DNA from: Benincasa hispida
Taxonomy: Eukaryota > Streptophyta > Magnoliopsida > Cucurbitales > Cucurbitaceae
DNA length: 64,000 nucleotides
Assembly (NCBI RefSeq): GCF_009727055.1
Contig: NC_052355.1
Location: 49,729,460 to 49,793,459 of the forward strand
Reading direction: 5' to 3'
The position numbers and the translations under genes are program-made. Below, one piece after another: positions 12,756 through 22,258 of this stretch. How positions within the stretch are numbered: the first letter of the stretch is position 1; every line of letters begins with the position of its first letter. The notes beneath the pieces were generated by a model. The model was given only the letters and a program-made list of their open reading frames with translations. It did not search any database and had not been told where the DNA came from.

Positions 12756-12915
12756 GTAGTGTCAGGCGCGTAGGGTGCATCTCAGGGGCGAAGCGGTAAA
12801 ATCATATGTGGATGACATCAGCAGAAAACCATTTTCATTACTTTTTCTATAGGTGGCCATTTTTCATTTGGGCCTCCCAAATGAGGCCATCTGTACAAAA
12901 AACCCTTTTGAGTGT

Positions 12916-13092
12916 GTAGTGCCGGAGGAAAAGGTTGACGATTAGGTTGAGTAGGTTAAGAACGTGGGGGGGAGAGTTGAGTAGGGGTTATAGTTGGAGT
13001 ATGTATGGGAGTAGAAGGAGTCACGACTAATGTGACTAAATTTCAGAGGTAGAAGATGACAAAGATGACAAAGGTCCTTCTCCAATCGCCAT
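12916..13092 (-). pseudogene. Copia A gag start
   Basis: The minus strand opens with an ATG at 13092 giving MAIGEGPLSSLSSSTSEI and then a stop. Pro/Ser/Thr-rich sequence continues in shifted frames to about 12916. It lies 16 bp downstream of the primer-binding site, as expected for the gag start. The rest of gag is not found on either side of the nested insertions. Confidence 0.6.
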
Positions 13093-13107
13093 GAAAAGAA
13101 AATTGAT

Positions 13108-13128
13108 GAGCTCACGACTCTGATACCA
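13108..13128 (-). promoter_or_regulatory. Copia A primer-binding site
   Basis: On the minus strand this reads TGGTATCAGAGTCGTGAGCT. It begins with the TGGTATCAGAG word complementary to the 3' end of plant initiator tRNA-Met and directly abuts the LTR end at 13129. It primes minus-strand cDNA synthesis. Confidence 0.8.
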
Positions 13129-13308
13129 TAAAAGACTATTAAAAAACAGTCTGTACATTGAGAGATATTTTGAGAATGTTCTTAAATGAAAAGAGGAAAA
13201 ACAGTATACAATATAAAGCCATACATAAAGACACATGTAGACAACAGATAGGAGAAAGAATAACAGAAAATAGCCCAAGAAATACTAGAGAAGAATGACA
13301 TTTTATCG
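13129..13308 (-). repeat. 5' LTR of copia A
   Basis: This LTR of about 180 bp is similar to 502-703, including the TATGGCTTTATATTGTATA segment that may hold the promoter. Its first base pair is CG instead of the canonical TG (a point change). GTATA at 13309-13313 lies outside it. Confidence 0.85.
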
Positions 13309-13313
13309 GTATA

Positions 13314-13759
13314 ATTGGAGTAAAGTCTTAGAGTTCGACATTTTATAAAATTATTTTCTCTTAAATTAATATTGAATTTCACTTGTTAGCCGTTTAACAA
13401 ATTAAAATTTGAATTTTTTAGGAGATACAAGAGGGTAGAACCAAATTTGTAACTTAAGGCCACATATCCAAATATCTAAGGCTGTGGATGAGCTTCTCAG
13501 CCTTTTCTAAAATTTCCTCTTTTCACAGCACTAAGGAAATCGAATTGTAAGTGAATATAATATATATATATATATATGGTGTGTTGCAATGCAACCACAA
13601 TTTGAGTTGGTTGAATCTTACCCGCACGAAGAGTTTTGTACTGCTTCCCAAGTTGTAATGCAAGTTGAATAATGGGATGGGCAAGGCCATTTATTTATCT
13701 CTGGACATTGGGAGAGTATATGAATGAATGTTAGAATTGCGAAGATTATTATTATCATT
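13314..13759. other. Intergenic, AT microsatellite
   Basis: No gene is seen. A short (AT)n microsatellite lies at about 13558-13577. Confidence 0.5.
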
Positions 13760-13990
13760 TGTTACGAAATCGACAATTAAAGAAACGTAGAAATAAAAAA
13801 GATTAACACATAAATATACGTGGTTCACTAACATTGTATTGACTACGTCTACAGGCAGGGAGAGAACAGTGAAGAATATTTTCAAAAAAATTACATCAAA
13901 CGGCGTTTTTAGGGTTAGAGAGTTTATATAGCGCACTACTCTAAACCATAGGGTCATAATCGTAAATAACTACAAATAAATAAATAGGCT
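13760..13990 (-). repeat. LTR-like fragment
   Basis: On the minus strand this stretch ends ...GATTTCGTAACA and contains AATGTTAGTGAACCACGTAT. A similar word (ATTGTTAGTAAACCACATAA) occurs near the end of the small solo LTR at 31425-31656. The other boundary and a target duplication were not found. Confidence 0.4.
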
Positions 13991-16284
13991 AAATACGAAT
14001 TTTGAATAACTACAAATAAATAAATAAGTAAATAACTACTCTAAACTCGGATAGCAAGACCCCATACTTAGTTGTTCGAAGCGCCAACAAACAAATTCAA
14101 AGCATTTCAACATCGTTAATATTGAAAATTGAAAAAGCAATAAAAAGAAGATTATATTGTGGGGTGGCAAGCCAGCTAGAAGGCAAATTGGCCTGAGGGT
14201 ACATATATCTGTCCTTGTTTCCACAATTTTCATTATAATCTTTATTTTGAAGTTTCTTTTGTCCATTTTCTACCCCAAAAAATCCGCATATGGGGTCCCT
14301 GACTCCCTCTCTTCCTTTTTTTCTTTGAGTTTCAAAATCAAAGTCTTTCACCCATCCATTTCATTTATTTATTATCTTTGCTTCTTCTCTCTTTATAGAT
14401 GTATATATCAACTTGCTTACTTTATACGATATACGTATATATTGAGGCCCCCCCTTATGTATACGGTATACTTCACCACCTACCTTGTATACGTCCATGG
14501 AACTACTAAGCTAATTCAATTTAACCTTTGGTTTTTTACTACATTAAATTTAGAATATGTGAAAATTTGATGAATCTAATACAAAACAACTTAAGGTGTA
14601 TATAACGTCGTAACACTATTAATGACCATAAATCTCACATAGAGGTTCACAGTATATTCATTTCAAATGCAAGAAGTACACACTCGTACAATAAAGAGGC
14701 TAACCCTACAGGAAAGCAAACACCCAAATATATATGAACGACTATAAGGATAACTTCTTAAAGGAAGAAAATCTTCATCGAGAAATATATGGAATTTTGT
14801 TCTTGTAAATCCGAAAAAAATAAAAAAAATATTTTTTTTTCCAAATAAAAACTACTCAGATTGAAACATGTGTTTGACATGTCACATAACAAACTATATG
14901 ACATTTTGTCGATAAAAAATTTAATCAATTCAACAACACTAACAATATGAATATAATAATTTAATGACGTAAGACTTGAGGATAACATATCTACACGAAC
15001 CCGAAAAAAAAAAAGTGAGATTCTCCTTAACAATTTATGCTAACTAGAGGAGGGAGAAGTAATGGAAAAAAAAATTAGCTAAGAACCTATCGTGTCATAC
15101 ACAATTTTCACAAAATGTAATATAATGTTTACCTTACTCTACATATGATGGATATTTCTTTTATTTATAATAAATGTTTACATTATTTGTTACTAATTAC
15201 AACCAAATCATAATTTGATTAACAATGTAGTTTTAGTAATAGTGTTACTTCCAGCTCTCAAATATCTATAAAGTTGAAGGTGGACTAAAAAAAGAGTAAT
15301 TAAAGTTATATTTGATAATTATTTAGTTTTAAAAAATTGGGATTGTTTTTCCACAATATTTGTTATAATTATTTCCATGTTTCTTAAGTAAAAGAATTGA
15401 ATGGCGTGATGAAGGCACTAAAGACGTGTCAATCTAGTTGAGATATTTGGGTACGATTATTGATCATTGACCTTTAATACTCTTTATAAAAAAATAGAAA
15501 ATTTGAATTTTAAGAAAAAATTTATAAAAAAAAATACATTTAACATCATCTTTGAAAACACTGGTAGAAAGAATATAATAAAGTAAAGAAACCTAAAGTG
15601 GAAGAGATATTTATCAACTTATTTAAAAAAAAAATTAAAAACCAGAAAATCAAATGGTTAACAAGATTAAAAACCTATTATATGAGCTTAGTCTCACTAA
15701 TGACTGAAAAAATTTATTCATAGTAAATGATTTTTTCAAAAAAAATAAAAAAATAAAAAGGAAAGAGAGAGCTACCTAAGTATGAGTATGAATTATTGGA
15801 TCTAATGAATCTAAATATCATTATTAAACCTACAAGTTTGATTAAGTCAGTAAACATTTGAGTCAATTTAATTATTTTGGTTGAATATATATTATTAACC
15901 AAGAAAAGGTCGTTCTTTCTCTTATTTATTTCTAGAACTACGTTTAATGTAGAGTAATTGACATTATGGATTTATATTGTTGGTTTAAATATTCATTAAT
16001 TCTTTAAAAACAAGTGAGAGATGAGTTGATGAAGACCCCAAAGTAAACACGTGAAATTTAAATATTGACAATTAAAAGAATACTACCATTAGCAAAAGTA
16101 AATTAACAATAATTACAAGTTTCGAATTTAAGCATTAATAACCAGAAAAAGTAGAAATTACGAATCAAAGCCTTATGAATTACCTACCAAACCTGCAAAA
16201 ATTCACACTTAAAATTTTCAAAACAATAAAATAGGTTTTTTTTTAAAAAAAAAATGTACAAAATTTTGTTCCTAAAGTGCAAAC
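13991..16284. other. AT-rich intergenic region
   Basis: I see only short chance frames and homopolymer runs here. No domain, RNA gene or clear repeat was recognised. It includes the downstream flank of the WD40 gene. Confidence 0.5.
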
Positions 16285-16301
16285 TTGATTATTCCAATCC
16301 A

Positions 16302-17630
16302 TTATCTGCAATTCGTAATATTCGAATTCCGCAATGGACTGTTAATATTCGAAAAAGAAATTTTCCAAGCTTTAAGCTCTCCATCAAGGCTCCCACTACA
16401 CACAGATACGACACCGTTTAACATCTCCTCCGGCTCCGACACAACCACCAGCGATTTCACCGGTTTTTTATGACCTTCCAGTACTGACAAACAATTATAA
16501 CTCCCATCTGCTCCACGTCGCCACACCCTCACCGTCCGATCTGCGGACCCACTCAACAACAATTCAGAGACGTAGATCAAACACAGAATCGCATTTTTGT
16601 GACCCCTCAATGCTCCGATCACCGCCATGTATTTCGCGCTGTCTTCTCTTTCCCAAACCAGAACCGACCGGTCGCACGCCCCGGAGAATAGCAACGAACC
16701 GTCGTCGTTTAACGCCAATGCATTCACCGCCGATTTGTGCTTCTCTAAAGTCGCTACAAGTACATGTCGTTTCTCCGTCTCCGGTTTCTCCCACACTCGG
16801 ATTTTCCGATCGGCTGAACCGGTGTACACAGTCCCCCTGGCGGAAACAGCCACCGCGTTTACGGCGTCTTCGTGCGCTGCTTTCACCGACTCGATGCACC
16901 GGTGGTTGGAGCCTCGCCAGATTTTCAAACTCCGATCCCAAGACACAGAGTAAATCGAATCGTTGTTGACGGCGAGTCCAGTGACAGCGTCGGCGTGTTG
17001 AATCCAGAGGACTTTTTTGTGACGACGGACGTTGACGTAATTCTTCGGGAGTATAAATCGGCGAAGGCGGTCGTTGACTGTAGGGAGAGTGTTGACTAAT
17101 TTGAATTGATTGTTCTTCTTCTCAGGTAAATTCCAGACGCGGATTTTGCCGTCTTGATGAGAAGTGAGGATTTCGCGGTGGAGGAAGGCGATTCCCTTAA
17201 CGGAACCAGAGGAGGAATCTTGAGCATTGAATGTTGTGATGTGGGAGAAAGTGATTCGATCGTAGACGTTGATTACGTGAGCGGTGGCGACGTAGAGGTA
17301 AGCACCGTGAACGGCGAGATGGGAGATTGGGAGCTTGAAAGAGGCGACGGGGAATTGAGAAAGAGTGACGTTGAAGGAATCGGTGGCGGTGGGGAGTTTC
17401 TGAAGAGATGGAATGGATGGTAGAGATTGAAGGGAGAGATTGCTCTGGAGACTGGAACAGCTCGTGTCGGAACTAGGAGTCGACGACGATGATGAGTTAG
17501 CCGACGTGTCGGAAAGGCTGCTGGCGTCGGAAATTAAATAGGAGGAGGAATCGGGCGGTTTATTATTACTGGGTTCGGCGGAAGAAGCGGCGGCGGTGGA
17601 GCAGGGGAGTAGCCAGGATCGTACCCTCAT
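16302..17630 (-). CDS. JGB-like: JINGUBANG-type WD40 repeat protein
   Basis: A single uninterrupted frame of 442 residues forms a seven-bladed beta-propeller. Blade-closing motifs are visible at INVYD (120-124), IRVW (163-166), LKIW (235-238), IRVW (277-280), VLVW (323-326), VRVW (367-370) and LKAW (419-422), several preceded by GH/AH and SGS/GSAD signatures. The first 85 residues are Ser/Thr/Pro-rich and probably disordered. The gene is intronless. Its GC content is much higher than its surroundings. The layout matches plant JINGUBANG-like proteins. The Arabidopsis founding member restrains pollen germination and interacts with a TCP factor. Orthology here is inferred from layout only, and the protein probably acts as a scaffold, not an enzyme. 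The start is the first ATG, 72-79 bp from a TATA box. This is the only intact gene in the window. Confidence 0.93.
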   Translation of the reverse strand: MRVRSWLLPCSTAAASSAEPSNNKPPDSSSYLISDASSLSDTSANSSSSSTPSSDTSCSSLQSNLSLQSLPSIPSLQKLPTATDSFNVTLSQFPVASFKLPISHLAVHGAYLYVATAHVINVYDRITFSHITTFNAQDSSSGSVKGIAFLHREILTSHQDGKIRVWNLPEKKNNQFKLVNTLPTVNDRLRRFILPKNYVNVRRHKKVLWIQHADAVTGLAVNNDSIYSVSWDRSLKIWRGSNHRCIESVKAAHEDAVNAVAVSARGTVYTGSADRKIRVWEKPETEKRHVLVATLEKHKSAVNALALNDDGSLLFSGACDRSVLVWEREDSAKYMAVIGALRGHKNAILCLIYVSELLLSGSADRTVRVWRRGADGSYNCLSVLEGHKKPVKSLVVVSEPEEMLNGVVSVCSGSLDGELKAWKISFSNINSPLRNSNITNCR

Positions 17631-17701
17631 GCCGGCGAGTGAAGAACAGAGGAACCAGGGGAAGATGAAGAAATGGTGATGAAATGGAGTTAAGGGAAAG
17701 G

Positions 17702-17709
17702 TATATATA
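17702..17709 (-). promoter_or_regulatory. TATA box of the WD40 gene
   Basis: The minus strand reads CTATATATAC here, 72-79 bp upstream of the ATG at 17630. That would place transcription start about 40 bp before the coding region, a short but normal leader. Confidence 0.65.
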
Positions 17710-17750
17710 GAGGAAGAAGAAAGGGGTAGAGGATGGCCATTGAGAAATTG

Positions 17751-17758
17751 CCACGTGG
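17751..17758. promoter_or_regulatory. Palindromic G-box (CCACGTGG)
   Basis: A perfect palindrome CCACGTGG with a CACGTG core lies 43-50 bp upstream of the TATA box. In plants this core binds bZIP and bHLH factors, including those acting in abscisic acid and light responses. Its position supports a role in regulating the WD40 gene, but use in vivo is inferred. Confidence 0.55.
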
Positions 17759-17820
17759 AGATAAGCTATTGTCTTCACGATACGGTGCGTCCGAGGTAAG
17801 AAAGAATTAAGCCTATTCAC

Positions 17821-19424
17821 TAGAGGGTCAATTTTGGAATAAGAAAAAGGGTGTAATTTCTAATTTCTTGGGTCAACATAAATGGTAAATCTCTTGGGTC
17901 AACATAAATGGTAACTTTATTCCAAGCCCACCAAAATAATAATACCATTACGGCTAATAATAACAAATTAATTATTAATAGTATCGTATGAGTTACTTTA
18001 AATATTTCTGCCTAGATTTTGAACATTTATCGTGATAAAAAAATTTCATATATTACTGAAATATCTCCACTTATCAGATATCATGTCAAACTATTTTAAA
18101 AATAGGTTAGAAACTTGTTAACTTTAATGTGGAACCCACAAATATTTATGAAGTCAAATTTATAGTGTGAATAAGGGGAAGTATTATGTTCTTCTATAAT
18201 ACTAGAAAAAATCCATTGATAATTATAAGAATGTATTAAGAGCGTGTTACTTTCCATACTATCTCTCACGAGGAAGAGCACAAAGGCAAGAAGGAAAAAT
18301 TTTAGCGCATGATAACACGGAGAAAGATATATCACTATATTGAAGTTTAGCCAAAATTTGAAACCCAGAATAGAAAGAAAAAAGACACGGACAATGTAGC
18401 ATATAAAAGTGTAAGTCAACTAAATAAAATGAAGCGAATAAAATTTTAAAAATTCAAATGAAAAAGATAAAGTGAGAATTTTATAATATTGACGTTGAAT
18501 AGAGGTTGGATTCCTCGTCCAACGTATGGTAAATAATAAGAAGAATAAAAAAAGAGTTGGTGGTGAGGGTAAAAAAGAAGGGTAAAAGTGAAGAAAGAAA
18601 GGGAAGATAGGAGGAATTGAAGGACAAGTTGAAAGGCAAGGAAGACAGGAAGGTCATAGTTAAGCTAATTGCAAGTGGGCGTTGAAAGGGAACGCGGCTA
18701 TGGGAATAATGAGTGAGATGGGTCTCTTTTCTTTGAAGTTTCGTATACATATATTATCTGTGTTCTTGTTTTTGTTTTTTTGGATGGCGTCCATTTCAAC
18801 AAATTCCACCTCAGGATCAAATTTAATTATAATATTATACTTTTAATAACTTTCTCAATTTCCAATTTTATGTTTAATAGATTTTTTATAGTCTTTGTAA
18901 AGGTGTAAGTCCGTGACTTTTTCGATTTGTTTGCTATTTTTAAGAGTTCAATGACCTATAAGACCCAAAATTGAAAGAATATAGATTTATTAGATACATC
19001 TTAAAATTAAAAAATCTATTTGATACCGATACAAAAGTTTAGGATCTGAGTGACAATTATTTTGTTATTATTTTTATGTTTTTGAAATTTATGCTAGTTT
19101 TCTCCAATTTTCTTCATATGGTTCACTTTTTTTTTTTTTTTTAAAGACACATCTCAATTCTTCGTCAAAATATAATAACAAAAATAAGTATTCAAAAACT
19201 ATTTTTTAAGGTCCCGTCTAGTAGTTCATGTTGGCGGTCTAACAAAGAAGCGAAGTAGTGGTCTCTTTCTTTCCATTATGAATGACACGCTTCGCCTGCT
19301 CTCTCCTCGTGTCCACTCTTAAAAGTGTTTCAAAAGTTATTTTGTTAATTTTTTTTCCCAAAATGACTTACTTTGAAAATTAAACCCTTGAAAAGTTATT
19401 CCAAACACACCTTTAGTTTATTAC
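17821..19424. other. Intergenic region upstream of the WD40 gene
   Basis: No supported gene is present. A short direct repeat (CTTGGGTCAACATAAATGGTAA, one base longer in places) occurs at about 17867-17913. Long A and T runs are common. Confidence 0.5.
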
Positions 19425-19670
19425 AATGATTTGCATATTCTTTAAGTACAAATGTTGAATTCTTAGCCAAGTTTAAAAAAATAAAACAAGTTCTTAAAAA
19501 CTATTTGTTTTTAGTTTCCAAAATTTGACGTGATTTTTTAAAATATCGATAAAAGGTAAATAACAAAGTAAGAAATTTAGAGGTAGAAAAAATATTTTTA
19601 AGTTTAATTTTCAAAAACCTAAAATCAAAACCAAATGATTATCAAATTAGACCTTAATTTTCAAACTTGG
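19425..19670 (+). repeat. MITE-like repeat, copy 1
   Basis: This block of about 240 bp starts TTACAATGATTTGCATATTC and includes GTTGAATTCTTAGCCAA. It ends near ACCAAATGATTATCAAATTAG. Related copies lie at 21757-21990 and 22035-22258 in the same orientation. It has no coding capacity and resembles a dispersed non-autonomous element. Confidence 0.6.
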
Positions 19671-19673
19671 CTT

Positions 19674-19860
19674 AAGGCTCGTTTGGATTGATTTTGAAGC
19701 GTGTAAAAATGATTTTAAAGCAATTTTAACGGCTCTAAGTATTTGGTAAAATTGATTATATATTAATTTTTACCGAATCACTTTTTTATTTACTTCTATA
19801 TTGAGTAAAATCAGGTAATTAGTAGCTTTTAAGAATAGATTTAAATTTGCCACCTTCACT
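19674..19860 (+). repeat. Possible MITE (CGTTTGGATTG type)
   Basis: This begins CTCGTTTGGATTGATTTTGAAGC. Another CGTTTGGATTGACTT block starts near 23838. Both resemble short non-coding plant elements, but boundaries are uncertain. Confidence 0.35.
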
Positions 19861-21756
19861 AACGAACTTAAAACTCTTTATTTTATCCTTCTAAAAATAT
19901 GCCTCCACTAACAAACTTTGTTGCATGTAGGTAATCTTCGACGGTTATAAATGAATTTTTGACTAGCCAAGAAGACAAATGACCCTGCATCTTTTTTATC
20001 TCCCCCCTTTTATTTTTTTTTTTTTTTTTTTTTTAGTATTTTCTAATGTTAACTTAATTTTGAATCAGTAAATACCATTTTTAGAGTATGGACAAAAAAA
20101 CAAAAACCGGAAGGTTCATAAGTATTATTTCAATGAAAATAGTGAAGAGCTTCATAATTCTTATATTGAATCACAATAATATTATTATTTTTCATATTTA
20201 TATGTTTAAAATTAAGATATTATATTTTTTTTTTTTTATATTTATAAGTTTAAAATTAAGAGATTATATTGTTACAAATTTGATGATAAGAAGATTTACT
20301 TGAACTTTTATTTTCTTATTATATATTTTCATTATAATTGAAATAACTTTTAGTTGGATATTATTTATTATAATAATCGTTTCTCCTAATATTTTATTAA
20401 ACAAAATAAATATTATATAAAGTATTGTAAAAGTGTTTAAAATAATAATATGTCTACTTTGGTCAATACAATTAAACGACGACAATTTAGTATTTACTTA
20501 TCAAATATTGTAAATTGCTCTTTCATTTTCTTAATTGAAATTTATCGAACACTAATCTACTTAATTGTAAAGCTGATTATCTCAATTGACAACATTTTTT
20601 TAAAAGTTACAACAATTCTAAACTAAGTCTTAATGTTTTAAAACACAGATAAAAGATAGACAATATATATAACATAGAAATTTATAGGGGAAAGAATTTA
20701 GGTCACGTTTATCAATTCGTAATGAAAACTAGTATAATTGTAACCAATTCTTTGACAGATCAATCGTAATCGACTTCCATCACAAATGTTCTTAGATCAC
20801 TTTTGATCGCATTTGCCTACAATTAAGAATTTTGTCAAATTTACTGTAATCGTTATAGTTACACTTACCTTTGAGAGTCAAACCGTAATGGTAACGGCAA
20901 CGACATAGTAAATGTGTCAAAATTCATAGTTTTTTCTTTGAGTAATAATAATGGTAATGATAACCATAACCATAATGATAACGGTAACAATACGATGCAA
21001 TTTTGGTGCAATTCAATTGATCACCATACACTCTTCATTCATATTACATTACTTGATTATAAATTTTCAAATGGGATTTACTTGTCAGTATGAATGCGAA
21101 ACGTCAATAAACACTAACAAATGTAAAAAAATGAGTCCCACTTTCTAAATTAACTTTCTTTTATTGTAATACACCTTTCGAGTGACTTTAGAAGCTTAAT
21201 TTCAAAAATTAAAATTAAAGAAGAAAAATCTTTAAAAAAAATCTAAAACAAAAAAGACCAAACTGGACCCTAGGAATTAAAATTGTGACTTTAAACTTTA
21301 ATTAATTAATTTATAAATATAATGTATTTATGATGATGATGGGTGACATTCAGTTTGTTGATGGTAGCCAATGGGTTTCTTTTCTTTTTGCTTTTTAACA
21401 TTTTGTCCCTTCTTGGATTACTGTTTTTAGCTGACTTATCCATTTTATATCAAAACACAGAGGACAATGTAATATTAAATAAACTCCAACTTGTACAATG
21501 TAAAAGTTATTTTGCTTTTGCTTTTGCTTTCTTATTCTAAGAAGAAGACGAACAAAAAAAAGTTACTTTTGGTTTATTCCACCAAATTATTTTATATAAC
21601 AACGTAGGATTGTTAGCTTTCTTAAATCCGTATTTAGTGTTGGAATGATTGAAAATATCTTAATATATAGGTTGGTCTTATAATCCTTTCGACTTCATTT
21701 GATAAATATTTCGTTTTTTGTTCTGATTTTTAAGAATTAAGCCTATTTTTTTCCTA
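19861..21756. other. AT-rich intergenic region
   Basis: Very AT-rich sequence with poly-T tracts near 20013-20034 and a small duplication of TTTAAAATTAAGA(T/G)ATTATATT at about 20204-20270. No gene recognised. Confidence 0.5.
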
Positions 21757-21990
21757 TTTTTTACAATGATTTGCATATTTCTTAAGTACCATGGTAGAAT
21801 TCTTAGCCAAAATCCAAAAACAAAAACAACTCTTTAAAAACTATTTTTTAATTCTAAAATTTTGGTTTGATTACATGGTTTAAAAAAGTAGATAGCAAAT
21901 GAAGAAATTTGAAAGTGAAAGTAGTGTTTATAAGTTCAATTTTTAGAAATAAAAAACAAAAAACCAAATGGTTACAAAACAGAACCTTTG
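21757..21990 (+). repeat. MITE-like repeat, copy 2
   Basis: Begins TTTACAATGATTTGCATATTTC and shares the AATTCTTAGCCAAAATCCAAAAAC segment and the ACCAAATGGTTAC end with copy 1. Confidence 0.6.
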
Positions 21991-22034
21991 TTTTTTGTTT
22001 TTAGTTTTTGAAAATTAGCATATTTCCTCCTTAT

Positions 22035-22258
22035 TTCTTACAATGATTTGCATATTTCTTTAAGTACATTGGTCAAATTCTTAGTCAAATTCCAAAAATA
22101 AAAATAATTTTTTAAAAGCTACTTTTTTTTAGTTTTCAAATTCTGCCTTGATTTTCTAAACCATTGATAAAAAATAGACAATAAAAGAAGAAATTAAAAG
22201 ATGTAAGTAGTATTTATAGACTTAATTTTTAAAAATAAAAAATAAAAAACCAAATGAA
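22035..22258 (+). repeat. MITE-like repeat, copy 3
   Basis: Begins CTTACAATGATTTGCATATTTC only about 45 bp after copy 2, in the same orientation, and ends near ACCAAATGAACC. The close spacing suggests tandem or nested insertion of the same family. Confidence 0.6.

Larger units (their letters stand above)
9973..12915 (-). mobile_element. Mutator-like (MULE) DNA transposon remnant
   Basis: Minus-strand coding pieces of a MuDR-type transposase (11066-12040 and 10673-10984) are bracketed by inverted arms (about 10091-10225 and 12640-12755) rich in TACTCGAT words. MULEs move by cut and paste. The transposase lacks the stretch between its amino-terminal domain and its C-terminal part, including the DDE catalytic core, so the copy is an internally deleted, non-functional derivative. 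I could not fix the outer ends or a 9-bp target duplication. The right end may lie near 12915, in a TTTTGTACAGATGGCC-like sequence on the minus strand. Confidence 0.7.
502..13308 (-). mobile_element. Ty1/copia element A, split by nested insertions
   Basis: This is a decayed Ty1/copia retrotransposon on the minus strand whose two LTRs (13129-13308 at its 5' end, 502-703 at its 3' end) are 12.4 kb apart. The same 5-bp word, GTATA, flanks both outer edges (497-501 and 13309-13313), as expected for a target-site duplication. In minus-strand order the element shows a 5' LTR, a primer-binding site, a gag start, integrase, reverse transcriptase, RNase H, a polypurine tract and a 3' LTR. Copia B (3319-9972) and a MULE remnant (9973-12915) separate gag from integrase. 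The rest of gag and the protease are missing. All coding parts carry stops and frameshifts, so it cannot make its own proteins. Confidence 0.85.

Noticed and set aside
14157..14570. 137-codon plus-strand frame (MWGGKPARRQIGL..)
   Set aside because: Hydrophobic low-complexity translation of AT-rich DNA, no family resemblance, no convincing promoter, and overlapping frames on the other strand.
16610..17423. Several plus-strand frames of 75-119 codons and a 125-codon minus frame
   Set aside because: All are shadows of the WD40 gene in other frames, made possible by its high GC content.
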